Assembly: GCA_964419335.1 (NCBI GenBank)
Contig: CAYQOX010000011.1
Span: 36,358-100,357 of the forward strand
From: CAYQOX01 sp964419335
Lineage (GTDB): Bacteria > Hinthialibacterota > Hinthialibacteria > Hinthialibacterales > Hinthialibacteraceae
Reading direction: 5' to 3'
Length of the DNA stretch: 64,000 bases
Shown: one piece after another, positions 16,985 through 25,358 of the stretch
Numbering within the stretch: position 1 is the stretch's first letter
How the letters are laid out: every line of letters starts with the position of its first letter
Translations under genes and position numbers: made by a program
Notes under the pieces: model-generated
Databases searched by the model: none
What the model saw: the letters and a program-made list of their open reading frames with translations, nothing else
Told to the model about the DNA's origin: nothing

Positions 16985-17554
16985 TCATGGCCTTACCCAT
17001 ACGATATCGCCCACACTAAGAACCCCATTGCTGGAATCATAATAGGTAAATCCCTGAATAGACCCGGTATCGTAATCCAATTTTTGATTAGGCCCCACGC
17101 TCCACAGTTCATAAACATGCGGCCGGCCCGCTTTCGCCCGGCTCACATCTTCGGGATTATTTTGTAATCGGTGTTCGGGATTATGCATCACTTCGCCATT
17201 CGAGTTGTAAATGGGTTCTCGATGATACCCACCATATTTTAAGTTCCACGCCACCATGTCGGGAGTTTTGAGGTTAGTAAAAATATCTTTGGGTAATGTT
17301 GATGTATAAGCAATGGGTGTGGTGAGATATTTATTTTGCCAAGGCGTATGATGATGAGGTGGATATGAGCCTTGATCCAAACGGTACATTTCCTGGGCGG
17401 TTACAAAGTTCCGCATTTCCCCTTCAGTTTTCGCCACTTTCGCTCGTATTTGGGCATTCAGAAAATTGGGAACCGCGATCGCCGCTAGAATCCCAATAAT
17501 CGCGACGACGATAAGTAATTCAATTAACGTGAATCCATTTTCTATCCTCATCAT
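16985..17554 (-). CDS. Type II secretion-type pseudopilin
   Basis: 189 residues: leader MMRIENG^FTLIELL, with Glu+5, then the same helix and NFLNAQIRAKVA sequence as the other two pseudopilins. The soluble domain differs (contains HTPWQNKYLTTPIAYTSTLPKD) but ends in the shared SSNGVLSVGDIV. GGAGGAG lies immediately upstream of two adjacent ATG codons, so the start could be either. Presumed to be processed by a prepilin peptidase and assembled in a pseudopilus; no assembly genes are nearby. Confidence 0.87.
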   Translation of the reverse strand: MMRIENGFTLIELLIVVAIIGILAAIAVPNFLNAQIRAKVAKTEGEMRNFVTAQEMYRLDQGSYPPHHHTPWQNKYLTTPIAYTSTLPKDIFTNLKTPDMVAWNLKYGGYHREPIYNSNGEVMHNPEHRLQNNPEDVSRAKAGRPHVYELWSVGPNQKLDYDTGSIQGFTYYDSSNGVLSVGDIVWVRP

Positions 17555-17671
17555 TCTCCTCCATAAAAGACCTTATTTAGAGCCAACAAAATCCCACCCC
17601 GCTCCCCATTCTTTTTAACAAAACTACGCCTTCAATACAACAGGAAATTCATCCTCCCTCATTCCCTAAAC

Positions 17672-17702
17672 AAAAAAGCCGAGAGATTTTCTCACTCTCG
17701 GC
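17672..17702 (-). terminator. Intrinsic terminator of the second Gfo/Idh/MocA gene
   Basis: GCCGAGAG (17678-17685) pairs with CTCTCGGC (17695-17702) around a 9-nt loop. On the minus strand it is followed by six Ts. It lies 26 bp past the stop codon. Confidence 0.85.
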
Positions 17703-17727
17703 CTTCGAAGAATCTCTATCGCATGGC

Positions 17728-19062
17728 TTACACCTGGCCGGGAATCGTGTAGGGTTCGCGATAATCACGCTTTAATAGCGCGTTCGCTTCCGAATCCTCC
17801 ACAAAGGATTCCGTCTGTGCATCAAACTTGAGTTTACGCCCACCCGTGCGTAAAGCGATGTTCCCCATATGCACCAAGATCGCACTCCGGTGCCCCTCTT
17901 CGATATCTGCGTTTGGTCGTTTACGATCACGGATGCATTGCAGGAAGTTCTCCTTGTGGGGATCATCTGGAAAACGCCCATACTCTTGTTCAACCACCTC
18001 GCCATCGTTGGTAAACACCTGCCACCCTCCACCGTGACGGCCTATGATCATCAATTGTTCAGTCCCATACAGTTCAATCCGAGTCGCATTTTGCGGCCAA
18101 TAGGGAAATTCATCTTCTTCACGCTGCGACATCGGGGTTTTGGCCATATAGGGGGCATATTGGGTATTCTCAAAAGTGACCACCATATCCTCAAAATCGA
18201 AGGCGGCCACCTGAGTATCAGGAACCTCACGATCATCATCAAACGCATAATTCCCACCCGTGCAATGAACCCCCGTGGCATAATCTCTTCTTATAAGCAT
18301 ACGCGCGAGATCGATTTGATGGATACCATCGTTCCCCATGTCGCCGCCACAGAAGTCCCAATGGAAAAGCCATCCTTTACTCAAAATCGATTCACGGAAG
18401 GGACGCATGGCTGCAGGTCCCAGCCATAAATCCCAGTTTATCTTCTCTGGCGCTTCACTCGCATCCCCTTGATGATACGGATTACCCGATTTGAGATTAT
18501 ATATTTTGCACAGATGGATCGTGCCTAATTTTCCGGACTCAAGATATTCCATCGCCTTTTGGACATAGGGTGCACTCCGGGTTTGGGTTCCCACTTGGAC
18601 AACGCGGTTATATTTACGAGCGGCTTCAACCATCTTGCGCCCTTCCCAAATGTTATGGGAAGCCGGTTTCTCCACATACACATCCTTCTCCGCTTGACAC
18701 GCTTCAATCGTAGGAATCGCATGCCAATGATCGGGCGTGGCGATAACGACAGCATCAATATCTTTATTCTCTATGACACGCCGATAATCATCGGTTTTCT
18801 TTATGTCCGGGTTCTGTTCCTCTTTAAACATCTCGAGCAAGCGGTCCCCCCGCCGTAAATCAGAATCACATAAGAGGGCGTATTGAACATCCTCATGTAA
18901 GGCAAAACCGCGAGCCAAACTACTCCCTCGTCCTCCCAAACCAATCGCACCAAGAATGATCTTATCATTCGCTGCCATAGATTTTCGTGATTGAGTCAAA
19001 ATTAACGGTGCCGCAAGCACGGATGTACTTTGAATAAATTGACGTCGTTGAATCTTTTTCAT
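17728..19062 (-). CDS. Gfo/Idh/MocA family oxidoreductase with Tat-like signal
   Basis: 444 residues. The N-terminus KKIQRRQFIQSTSVLAAPLIL is a twin-arginine-type signal; then IGLGGRGSSLARGF (Rossmann), ATPDHWHAIPTIEACQAEKDVYVEKPASH and GGNYAFDDDREVPDT, which are typical of the large bacterial subfamily with the EKPxSH motif. NAD(P)-dependent sugar or inositol oxidoreductase acting in the periplasm, by family inference. It diverges from the beta-CASP nuclease gene and has its own terminator, so it is probably monocistronic. It is not a near-identical copy of the 15545 gene; the two belong to different subgroups. Confidence 0.88.
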   Translation of the reverse strand: MKKIQRRQFIQSTSVLAAPLILTQSRKSMAANDKIILGAIGLGGRGSSLARGFALHEDVQYALLCDSDLRRGDRLLEMFKEEQNPDIKKTDDYRRVIENKDIDAVVIATPDHWHAIPTIEACQAEKDVYVEKPASHNIWEGRKMVEAARKYNRVVQVGTQTRSAPYVQKAMEYLESGKLGTIHLCKIYNLKSGNPYHQGDASEAPEKINWDLWLGPAAMRPFRESILSKGWLFHWDFCGGDMGNDGIHQIDLARMLIRRDYATGVHCTGGNYAFDDDREVPDTQVAAFDFEDMVVTFENTQYAPYMAKTPMSQREEDEFPYWPQNATRIELYGTEQLMIIGRHGGGWQVFTNDGEVVEQEYGRFPDDPHKENFLQCIRDRKRPNADIEEGHRSAILVHMGNIALRTGGRKLKFDAQTESFVEDSEANALLKRDYREPYTIPGQV

Positions 19063-19146
19063 GGAAGCCTCCCTTTCTAATACAAATAAAATCTCTCTGA
19101 GGATATCAAATAATTTTCCTGTTGAATACGTTTAACTTCGTTTCTA

Positions 19147-19173
19147 TTGAAATTACCCTATCTCTGATACAAT
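19147..19173 (+). promoter_or_regulatory. Candidate sigma-70 promoter of the beta-CASP nuclease gene
   Basis: TTGAAA (19147-19152) and TACAAT (19168-19173) with a 15-bp spacer, shorter than the ideal 17. Transcription would begin near 19180, which argues against the upstream ATG at 19182 and for the ATG at 19227. Confidence 0.4.
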
Positions 19174-19226
19174 AACGATCTATGCTCTTTTACTCGAATA
19201 CAATAAGAAAGGTAGGGTACTTCTTC

Positions 19227-20615
19227 ATGAGAATTCACTTTATGGGCGCAGCCGATGGGGTTACGGGATCAAAACATCTTATCGAAGTTAACGGAAGAAC
19301 CATTCTTCTCGATTGTGGCTTACACCAAGGACGCCGGGAGGAATCCAATTACCTCAACCGCAACTTTCCCTTCGCACCCGAAAAAGTCGATGTCATGGTC
19401 ATCTCCCATGCACATATTGATCACAGCGGCAACATCCCCCAGTTATGCCGCCGTTACAACGGAGATATCATTACCACCCTGGCCACCCGGGATTTATGCG
19501 CCGTTATGCTCATGGATAGCGCTCATATTCAAGAAAAAGATGCGGAGTTTTATAACAAAAAAATCGCTTCTCATCCCGATCAATTCATCCAACCGCTCTA
19601 TACCCATGACGATGTTGATAAATGCTTAAACCAATTTATTGCCATCAACTATAGCCGCCCTTTCCCACTAACCGACGGTGTAACCTTAACCTTCCAAGAC
19701 GCCGGCCATGTGTTAGGCTCAGCAATATGCGTACTGGATATCGAAGAAAACGGCGAGCATAAGCGTCTTGTTTTTTCAGGCGATATTGGCCGTAAACACT
19801 TGCCCATCTTGAAAGACCCTGAAGTTGTCGAAAATCCCAATATCATGATTATGGAAAGTACCTACGGCAATCGCAAGCACGACTCCATCGAGGTTGCGGA
19901 TGAACACTTAGCAGAAGCCATCAACACCATCTGTCAGCGCAAATCCAAGTTAATCATCCCTTCCTTCGCCCTAGAACGATCTCAAGAAATCCTTTATAGC
20001 TTAAGCAAATTAATCAAGCAAAAGAAAATTCCTGAAATTCCGGTCTATCTAGACAGCCCTCTAGCCATCAAGATTACCGAAATCTTTCGTCTTCATCCCG
20101 AATGTTTTGATGAAGAAATCCAATCCCTGTTCGATCGGCGGGAAGATCCTTTCGAGTTTCCCACCCTTGAATTGCTAAGAAGCAAGGAAGATTCACAATC
20201 TTTAAATGAGGAATCGGGCCCTATGATCATCATCGCCGGTTCAGGTATGTGCGAAGGCGGCCGCATCCTCCACCACCTACGGAATAACATAGGTAATCCC
20301 GATACCCTCATTCTCATTGTTGGCTTCCAAGCCAAACATACCTTGGGGCGAAAAATTCTCGAAAAACATTCCACCGTAAGAATCTTTGGCTTGGAACATG
20401 ACCTGCAAGCCGAAGTTCGCGTAATCAACGCCTACAGCGCTCATGCGGATAAAGATGGATTGGATCGATATGTCCTCCATTCGAAAGACACACTCAATCA
20501 CTTATTCCTTGTACACGGTGAGCCAGATCAAAGCAATGCCATGGCCCAGCGACTTCAAGAAAAAGAGGTCTCCAACGTCCATGTACCCGAGCGGGGAGAA
20601 TATGTGGATGTGTGA
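19227..20615 (+). CDS. Metallo-beta-lactamase fold RNA nuclease (beta-CASP, RMMBL)
   Basis: 462 residues from ATG 19227, with AGGTAGGG upstream; the conserved domain MRIHFMGAADGVTGSKHLIE begins exactly there. Zinc motifs: HAHIDHSG, DAGHVLGS, SGDIGR, and the beta-CASP SFALERSQEILY and PMIIIAGSGMCEGGRILHHL. The C-terminal RMMBL domain has SAHADKDGLDRY and LVHGE. Proteins of this family (CPSF73/YSH1-like, bacterial TTHA0252-like) cleave RNA. Cytoplasmic. It stands alone between a divergent and a convergent gene. Confidence 0.9.
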   Translation: MRIHFMGAADGVTGSKHLIEVNGRTILLDCGLHQGRREESNYLNRNFPFAPEKVDVMVISHAHIDHSGNIPQLCRRYNGDIITTLATRDLCAVMLMDSAHIQEKDAEFYNKKIASHPDQFIQPLYTHDDVDKCLNQFIAINYSRPFPLTDGVTLTFQDAGHVLGSAICVLDIEENGEHKRLVFSGDIGRKHLPILKDPEVVENPNIMIMESTYGNRKHDSIEVADEHLAEAINTICQRKSKLIIPSFALERSQEILYSLSKLIKQKKIPEIPVYLDSPLAIKITEIFRLHPECFDEEIQSLFDRREDPFEFPTLELLRSKEDSQSLNEESGPMIIIAGSGMCEGGRILHHLRNNIGNPDTLILIVGFQAKHTLGRKILEKHSTVRIFGLEHDLQAEVRVINAYSAHADKDGLDRYVLHSKDTLNHLFLVHGEPDQSNAMAQRLQEKEVSNVHVPERGEYVDV

Positions 20616-20675
20616 GGTATATTCTTTTCAGACCGCCTATCCAGTTCATTGATTCTGATTGATTGGTTTCCTCTT

Positions 20676-21377
20676 CTACCAACGATTTTTATGCACCAAA
20701 TTTTCGATGGGCAGACGGGTTTTCCTTATTTTAGTATCAGCAGGATAACCTATAGGCATAACAAGGGGAACAATATGAGAGGCGGGTATCTGTAAGACAC
20801 TCTTCACTCGCTTCTCATCAAATCCTTCCATCGGCACGCTGGCTAATCCCTCCGAATGCGCCGCCAACATCAAGACCATGGCGGTGAGGAGAACTTGCTT
20901 CGTAAGCCAATAGCGTTTATGAACCGCCGGCATACTTGGGATGGGTCGAAATCGTTGAACCAACGGCAAACAACATGACTTCCACATCCAGCCAAATCCC
21001 ACTGGCCCTTGATCAAACGCCAGCCCAACATATTTCTTCATAATTTTCTCATATTCAGAAGTAATGGCTCCTTCCTCGCGTTCCATTTCCAAAATCCGTT
21101 CGAGATTGTGATCCACAACCTTACGATCTCCCGTAAATACAACCACCACGGGGGCTTCTGAAACTTGTCGTTGCCCCATACAAGCCTCACGAAGTTGCGG
21201 CTTGATCTTCTCATCATCGACCATCACAAAATGCGTAGGTTGTAGGTTATAGCCACTGGGAGCCCAATGCGCGAGATCCAATAATTCATGCAGAATCTTA
21301 TCGGGAATCGGATCGGGTTTAAAATTTCGCACCGATCGACGACTTCGAACCAATTGGCCAAATTCTTGTAAATTCAA
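20676..21377 (-). CDS. Nitroreductase family protein
   Basis: 233 residues. RSRRSVRNFKPDPIPDKIL and the HWAPSGYNLQPTHFVMV motif identify the FMN-binding nitroreductase fold, as does the late SEGLASVPMEGFDE. It probably reduces quinones or nitro compounds with NAD(P)H in the cytoplasm; the substrate is unknown. It lies downstream of the DJ-1/PfpI gene, but a terminator hairpin sits between them, so it likely has its own promoter. Confidence 0.87.
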   Translation of the reverse strand: MNLQEFGQLVRSRRSVRNFKPDPIPDKILHELLDLAHWAPSGYNLQPTHFVMVDDEKIKPQLREACMGQRQVSEAPVVVVFTGDRKVVDHNLERILEMEREEGAITSEYEKIMKKYVGLAFDQGPVGFGWMWKSCCLPLVQRFRPIPSMPAVHKRYWLTKQVLLTAMVLMLAAHSEGLASVPMEGFDEKRVKSVLQIPASHIVPLVMPIGYPADTKIRKTRLPIENLVHKNRW

Positions 21378-21403
21378 GATCTCCTACTCCTCTTTATAGA
21401 ATC

Positions 21404-21437
21404 GAAAAGGGAGAAAAGTAACATACCCTTCTCCCCC
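21404..21437 (-). terminator. Intrinsic terminator of the DJ-1/PfpI gene
   Basis: GGGAGAA (21409-21415) pairs with TTCTCCC (21429-21435); on the minus strand the stem is followed by TTTTC. It lies about 30 bp after the stop codon. Confidence 0.65.
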
Positions 21438-21464
21438 ATAAATAAATACATTATATAACCTTAA

Positions 21465-22046
21465 TTATACTTCGATCTTGGTACCCAACACTTGCAGGAA
21501 TTTGGCTATCCAATCTGGATGTGCCGGCCAAGCAGGCGCCGTAACCAAATTCTCATCCACGTGGGCTTCATTTATTTCAACGTCTACCCAATTCCCACCG
21601 GCAAGTTTAACCTCGGGACTCACAGCCGGATAACCGGTGCAGGATTTTCCTTGTAACACCTTCGCCGCCGTTAGTATTTGCAAGCCATGACAGATGGCTG
21701 CGATGGACTTATTGTTGTTCGCAAAATACTGTACGATTTCTATCACTTTCGCATCGAGGCGAATATACTCCGGCGCGCGTCCACCGGGGAGTACCAAGGC
21801 CTCATACTCCTCGGGAATAATAACATCAAACGTGCTATTGAGCGTGAAATTATGCCCGGGTTTTTCACTATAGGTTTGATCGCCTTCAAAATCGTGAATC
21901 GCTGTGCGCACACTCTCACCGCTTTTCTTATTAGGGCAAACCGTATGCACTTCATGTCCCACCATTTGCAGCATTTGAAACGGAACCATGACTTCATAAT
22001 CTTCCACAAAATCACCCACGATCATCAATATTTTTTTCGCGCTCAT
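21465..22046 (-). CDS. DJ-1/PfpI family protein
   Basis: 193 residues, typical for the family. The nucleophile elbow AAICHG gives Cys119; the partner acid is in GDFVEDYE (E15); PGGRAPEYIR precedes it. Members include glyoxalase/deglycase-like and peptidase-annotated stress proteins; the activity here is not certain. A good ribosome-binding site (AGGAGGGAAGG) precedes the ATG. The region upstream carries an elaborate AT-rich inverted repeat, suggesting regulated expression. Confidence 0.87.
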   Translation of the reverse strand: MSAKKILMIVGDFVEDYEVMVPFQMLQMVGHEVHTVCPNKKSGESVRTAIHDFEGDQTYSEKPGHNFTLNSTFDVIIPEEYEALVLPGGRAPEYIRLDAKVIEIVQYFANNNKSIAAICHGLQILTAAKVLQGKSCTGYPAVSPEVKLAGGNWVDVEINEAHVDENLVTAPAWPAHPDWIAKFLQVLGTKIEV

Positions 22047-22061
22047 CCTTCCCTCCTTTTC

Positions 22062-22101
22062 GGTAATGTTATGTATTCACTATATAACATATTATGTTAC
22101 C
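22062..22101 (-). promoter_or_regulatory. Operator-like inverted repeat upstream of the DJ-1/PfpI gene
   Basis: A perfect palindrome TAACAT-ATT-ATGTTA (22085-22099) sits inside a larger imperfect repeat (GGTAA at 22062 / TTACC at 22097; TGTTAT at 22067 / ATAACA at 22084). It lies 15 to 55 bp upstream of the gene start, where a repressor or activator would bind. No regulator gene is adjacent. Confidence 0.4.
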
Positions 22102-22164
22102 AATGTACCCAGTAAATGACCCAATCCTGGGTTCTGTTTTAGTCGATAATGGAATTATCTCTCA

Positions 22165-22980
22165 TTAATAAAAAAGTCTTTCGGTATGCCAGTGGTTTTC
22201 GTCTGAGTCCCAGCGTACGATGAGGCCATCGTATCCTAGAAAGGTTTGTCCCTGGTAAAGGCGGGCGACTTCGGACTCGATATCCGTTTTAGATTTTTTT
22301 TCCATTTCAGGGTAGAAATGAACGAGAAGAATGGCTTCAGGGGCGGCATGTTTTGCGACCGTAGCGGCTTGTTCGAGATAAAGATGATAAGGGGTTTCGA
22401 GATCATAAAAGCTACATTCAAGGATGAGCAAATCCACATCGTCCCAGCGAGAAAATAAGGCCTCGCTGAATCCAGTATCGCCAGTATAGCCCACAGTTTT
22501 GCCCGATGGGGTCTTAAAAGAATACCCGCAGGCCCCTTCCGTATGGATTGATTCTCGGGCTTCAACAATGAAGCCATTAAGTTCGAACGATTGGTGGAGA
22601 GTGATGATTTTGGGAATAAAGACTTCGTCAAAAGCTTGTTCTAGACGGACATTTTCAAGCATTCGTTGAGCTGCTTGGATGGTGTATTCGGTGCCAATAA
22701 GATCGATCTGCCCACTGGGGGTGAAACCTGGAGTGAATTTACGAGCGACATAAAGCCGGGTGAGATCGACTATATGATCAGGGTGGCAATGGGTCAACAA
22801 GATGTGGTGGATGGATCCTACGGCCTCTTCGATATCTTGGTAATGGTTGCAGCGACGGTAAATTGCCCCGTGTCCCATATCGATTTGCAAGGTTTTATTA
22901 CCGTCGGCAATTTCAAAACTGCTCTGGGTAAACTGGCCGGAAGAGGCGGATCCACATCCAAAAACACGCCATTCAACCAT
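22165..22980 (-). CDS. MBL-fold hydrolase, ribonuclease Z-like
   Basis: 271 residues. The zinc motif LTHCHPDHIVDL, GYTGDTGFSEALF, LILECSFYD and LVHFYPEM identify the ElaC/RNase Z-like branch of the metallo-beta-lactamase fold. The N-terminus WRVFGCGSASSGQFTQSS fits as well. The third residue of HxHxDH is conserved in place but the motif reads HCHPDH. It may be a phosphodiesterase rather than a true tRNA 3' nuclease; the exosite arm of RNase Z is not evident. It is followed by a 118-bp gap before the DJ-1 gene. Confidence 0.85.
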   Translation of the reverse strand: MVEWRVFGCGSASSGQFTQSSFEIADGNKTLQIDMGHGAIYRRCNHYQDIEEAVGSIHHILLTHCHPDHIVDLTRLYVARKFTPGFTPSGQIDLIGTEYTIQAAQRMLENVRLEQAFDEVFIPKIITLHQSFELNGFIVEARESIHTEGACGYSFKTPSGKTVGYTGDTGFSEALFSRWDDVDLLILECSFYDLETPYHLYLEQAATVAKHAAPEAILLVHFYPEMEKKSKTDIESEVARLYQGQTFLGYDGLIVRWDSDENHWHTERLFY

Positions 22981-23076
22981 TCCGTTAACTCCTTACGATT
23001 TTTTTTGAAAAAGGTAAAACAACAAAAGATTTTCTATCTTATCATAAGAATTCAAGGTAGAAAACCATACTAGATT

Positions 23077-24090
23077 TCATTGGCTTGGGGTGAAAAACTC
23101 CGAATCTAGTTGCCATAGTTCCAAGCGGTCAATCCAGATGACGGAGTCATTCTCTTTTCCTAAGAGTTGAATCACAGGGGTCCATATTTCATCTTCTTCG
23201 GGTGAATAGAGTGTATGAAGGCGTTTTTCGTTTTCAGCGTGATTTCTTGTATTGGCTTGATGGCTTACATGGAGGGAACCATCCAAATTACTGTTTTCTT
23301 CAAGGTTTCCTTTTAGTCCCGCAAGCCAAACTGCCGCGTTGCCGCTTTCTGCTTGGAAGATCAATTTCATCATAATTGCGCCGGTTGCGTTTTCGATAGG
23401 GGGATCGGCGTATAAAAAAACAATCTGGTCACGATCGGCTTCGATTTTTAAGCCTTTGCGATCGAGCGAAGATTCTAGGCGGTTCTCGGGCAGGAGGTCA
23501 AGGCTTGGCTCACCGGGCGAGAGTTCGGTAAAGCCACCGGACATGTGCAGCCATCCATTTTCTTCTAAAGTTGAATAACGAAAGTCGTAGACTCGCAAGA
23601 GTATTGGTTCATGAATTTCGGTGGGGGGATTATTGATTTCAATATTTAAGGTGCCCGAGGTGTTGGTTAATTCTGAGCCTTGTTCATCAAAAAGTTGGAT
23701 CTCACCGAGGTTGATTTGTGCCTGTCCTATACCGAGCTCATGGACACGTAGCGGGAATGAAAAAAAAGCTCCGGAATCTACGTTAGTTAAGTTGCTTGCA
23801 TGAGCAAAGCTGATATGTAAAGTACCAGGTTCTTGTGAATTATAAGCCAAGGAAAAACCATTTAATTCAGAGTTGAGCGTCGGTTCTCCGTCTAAAGTGA
23901 GTAAGGGCGTAGGATATTGGATTGTGAATTGGCCGCCCGCGATCCCATTTCTATTGTTGCTTCCTACAACGACTGAAAAGGTTTCACCCGCTTGGGGATT
24001 TTGATTGCTAACAAGAAAATTCACTAAGCGGGGGGCAGCCTCAACTTGAATAACGAATAATGAAATAAGCAGTAAGAGCATCGATCTCAT
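23077..24090 (-). CDS. Secreted cohesin-domain-like protein
   Basis: 337 residues from ATG 24090, which has AGGAG about 8 bp upstream and begins the signal peptide (MRSMLLLLISLFVIQVEA). An in-frame start 45 bp further up is less likely. The first 130 mature residues follow the cohesin-fold pattern: GETFSVVVGSNNRNGIAGGQFTIQYP, a long beta sandwich, and DSGAFFSFPLRV. The remainder is a second beta-rich domain of unknown type. Cohesins bind dockerins in cellulosomes, but isolated cohesin-like domains are also common in envelope proteins of many phyla. No scaffoldin repeats are present. Confidence 0.65.
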   Translation of the reverse strand: MRSMLLLLISLFVIQVEAAPRLVNFLVSNQNPQAGETFSVVVGSNNRNGIAGGQFTIQYPTPLLTLDGEPTLNSELNGFSLAYNSQEPGTLHISFAHASNLTNVDSGAFFSFPLRVHELGIGQAQINLGEIQLFDEQGSELTNTSGTLNIEINNPPTEIHEPILLRVYDFRYSTLEENGWLHMSGGFTELSPGEPSLDLLPENRLESSLDRKGLKIEADRDQIVFLYADPPIENATGAIMMKLIFQAESGNAAVWLAGLKGNLEENSNLDGSLHVSHQANTRNHAENEKRLHTLYSPEEDEIWTPVIQLLGKENDSVIWIDRLELWQLDSEFFTPSQ

Positions 24091-24421
24091 GACAATATCT
24101 CCTAAAGAGGATAAAATTAAAGCGAATAAACTCATCGATGAAAGGCAACCACGATCTTATCCTCATTGTATCTCAACCATTCGCAAAAGAACGATTTGTA
24201 TACTATAGCAAAATTTGGAAAAAGTGATGCTGGTTTGAGTCGTATAAATATTGGTTGCGAAGGGTTATTGGTATCTTTCAGCCTCTTTTTTCTATTCATC
24301 TCATGTAGACTGGTGGCTAGGGCTTTCTATCCAATCAAAAAAAAATAAAAAAAATTTTGAAGAGATACTTGACCAAAGGGAGTTTATTGAGTACATTTAT
24401 AATCGCATAAGTTAATAAAAA

Positions 24422-24496
24422 GGGGCCGTAGTTCAGTTTGGTTAGAATGCCTGACTGTCGATCAGGAGGTCGCGAGTTCGAGTCTCGTCGGCCCCG
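24422..24496 (+). tRNA. tRNA-Asp (GUC)
   Basis: 75 nt folding into a full cloverleaf: acceptor GGGGCCG/CGGCCCC, anticodon stem CCTGA/TCAGG with loop CTGTCGA (anticodon GTC), and T arm with GTTCGAGTC. Discriminator base is G, as expected for tRNA-Asp. The 3' CCA is not encoded and a run of eight Ts follows at once, probably ending transcription. Confidence 0.97.
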
Positions 24497-24903
24497 TTTT
24501 TTTTATAAGCGGATTTTTTAAAGCCACTTTCGTCAACGAAATTTCGTCTCTCATCACCTTCCTCTCTCTTTCATACGCGCCATAGAACAAAATTTTCCAG
24601 AGAATAAAAGAATTTTTCAATTTATGGATTTATTTTATCGAATCAACGAATATTATCTTTGGTGCAAGAGTAGAAAAGAGAAGAAAAGCAGAGTTAAAGA
24701 TTTAGGTGCAAATTTTGGAATTTAAACTTGACATTGAAATTCTAATAACTTACACTTAGGTGAAATTGCTTGATTTTAATTCTTGGGGAATCGCTGGATC
24801 ACTATTTGTTTTTGTATTTTATTGATAAATTCTTCCTTGGAAGCATTGGAGCTCAACTGATTTTTTGAATTTCTATAAAAGCTCGTGACAATGGAGGAAT
24901 AAA
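24497..24903. other. Non-coding stretch between tRNA-Asp and the PilZ-like gene
   Basis: About 400 AT-rich bases. Contents I can support: the T run ending the tRNA transcript (24497-24504), a good sigma-70 promoter at 24728-24756, and a leader of about 140 nt before the ATG at 24904. No ORF or obvious stable fold in the leader. Confidence 0.6.
24728..24756 (+). promoter_or_regulatory. Sigma-70-type promoter of the PilZ-like gene
   Basis: Perfect TTGACA (24728-24733), 17-bp spacer, TACACT (24751-24756). Transcription should start near 24763. Confidence 0.7.
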
Positions 24904-25326
24904 ATGTATTCAGGACAAACAAAAGGGGAGGCTTATGTTCCCCGATTGCGTGTGAAGTATCCTGCGGTTGTTCATATTAATAAAGTTCATGATCCACCCC
25001 TCGAAATTGAAGGTGAAATAACTTGCTTTAGTATTACCTCCCTGCATTTTTGTTGTGACAGTAAAGTACCTATCCCTTCAAGCGGAACGATCAAATTCGC
25101 GTTAGATAACCAACAATCTCCCCTAGAAGTTCAGATCGAATGTGTATCCCGTGTTGAGTTGCAAAAAAGTTTTTGGTCTTGGCGTTCTCTTCCTAAATAT
25201 GAGATACGTCTATCATTAGGCCAAAATTCGCGTGATGCAGAGGATCGATACCAACATTTTATCCACCGAGTGTTTTTTGGGGATAAGTGTGTACCATCTA
25301 CCGAGGATGATACTCTTTTCGTTTGA
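24904..25326 (+). CDS. Small cytoplasmic protein, possibly a divergent PilZ domain
   Basis: 140 residues with no signal peptide or helix. The layout resembles PilZ: an Arg-rich start (PRLRVKYPAVVHI), a small-residue motif where PilZ has D/NxSxxG (CFSITSLHF), and a C-terminal RYQHFIHRVFF helix. The c-di-GMP contact residues are not fully matched, so binding is doubtful. A strong ribosome-binding site (GGAGGAATAAA) and promoter support expression. If it is PilZ, it would be the only c-di-GMP protein visible in the window. Confidence 0.5.
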   Translation: MYSGQTKGEAYVPRLRVKYPAVVHINKVHDPPLEIEGEITCFSITSLHFCCDSKVPIPSSGTIKFALDNQQSPLEVQIECVSRVELQKSFWSWRSLPKYEIRLSLGQNSRDAEDRYQHFIHRVFFGDKCVPSTEDDTLFV

Positions 25327-25358
25327 TTTAGCCAAAGAAGTTTGTTAATCGACTCTAA

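Noticed and set aside
17869..18429. 186-codon open frame on the + strand
   Set aside because: It lies wholly inside the well-supported oxidoreductase gene on the other strand and resembles no family.
23077..24090. Cellulosome scaffoldin
   Set aside because: Only one cohesin-like domain, no anchoring or cellulose-binding modules, and no clear dockerin-bearing enzymes nearby.
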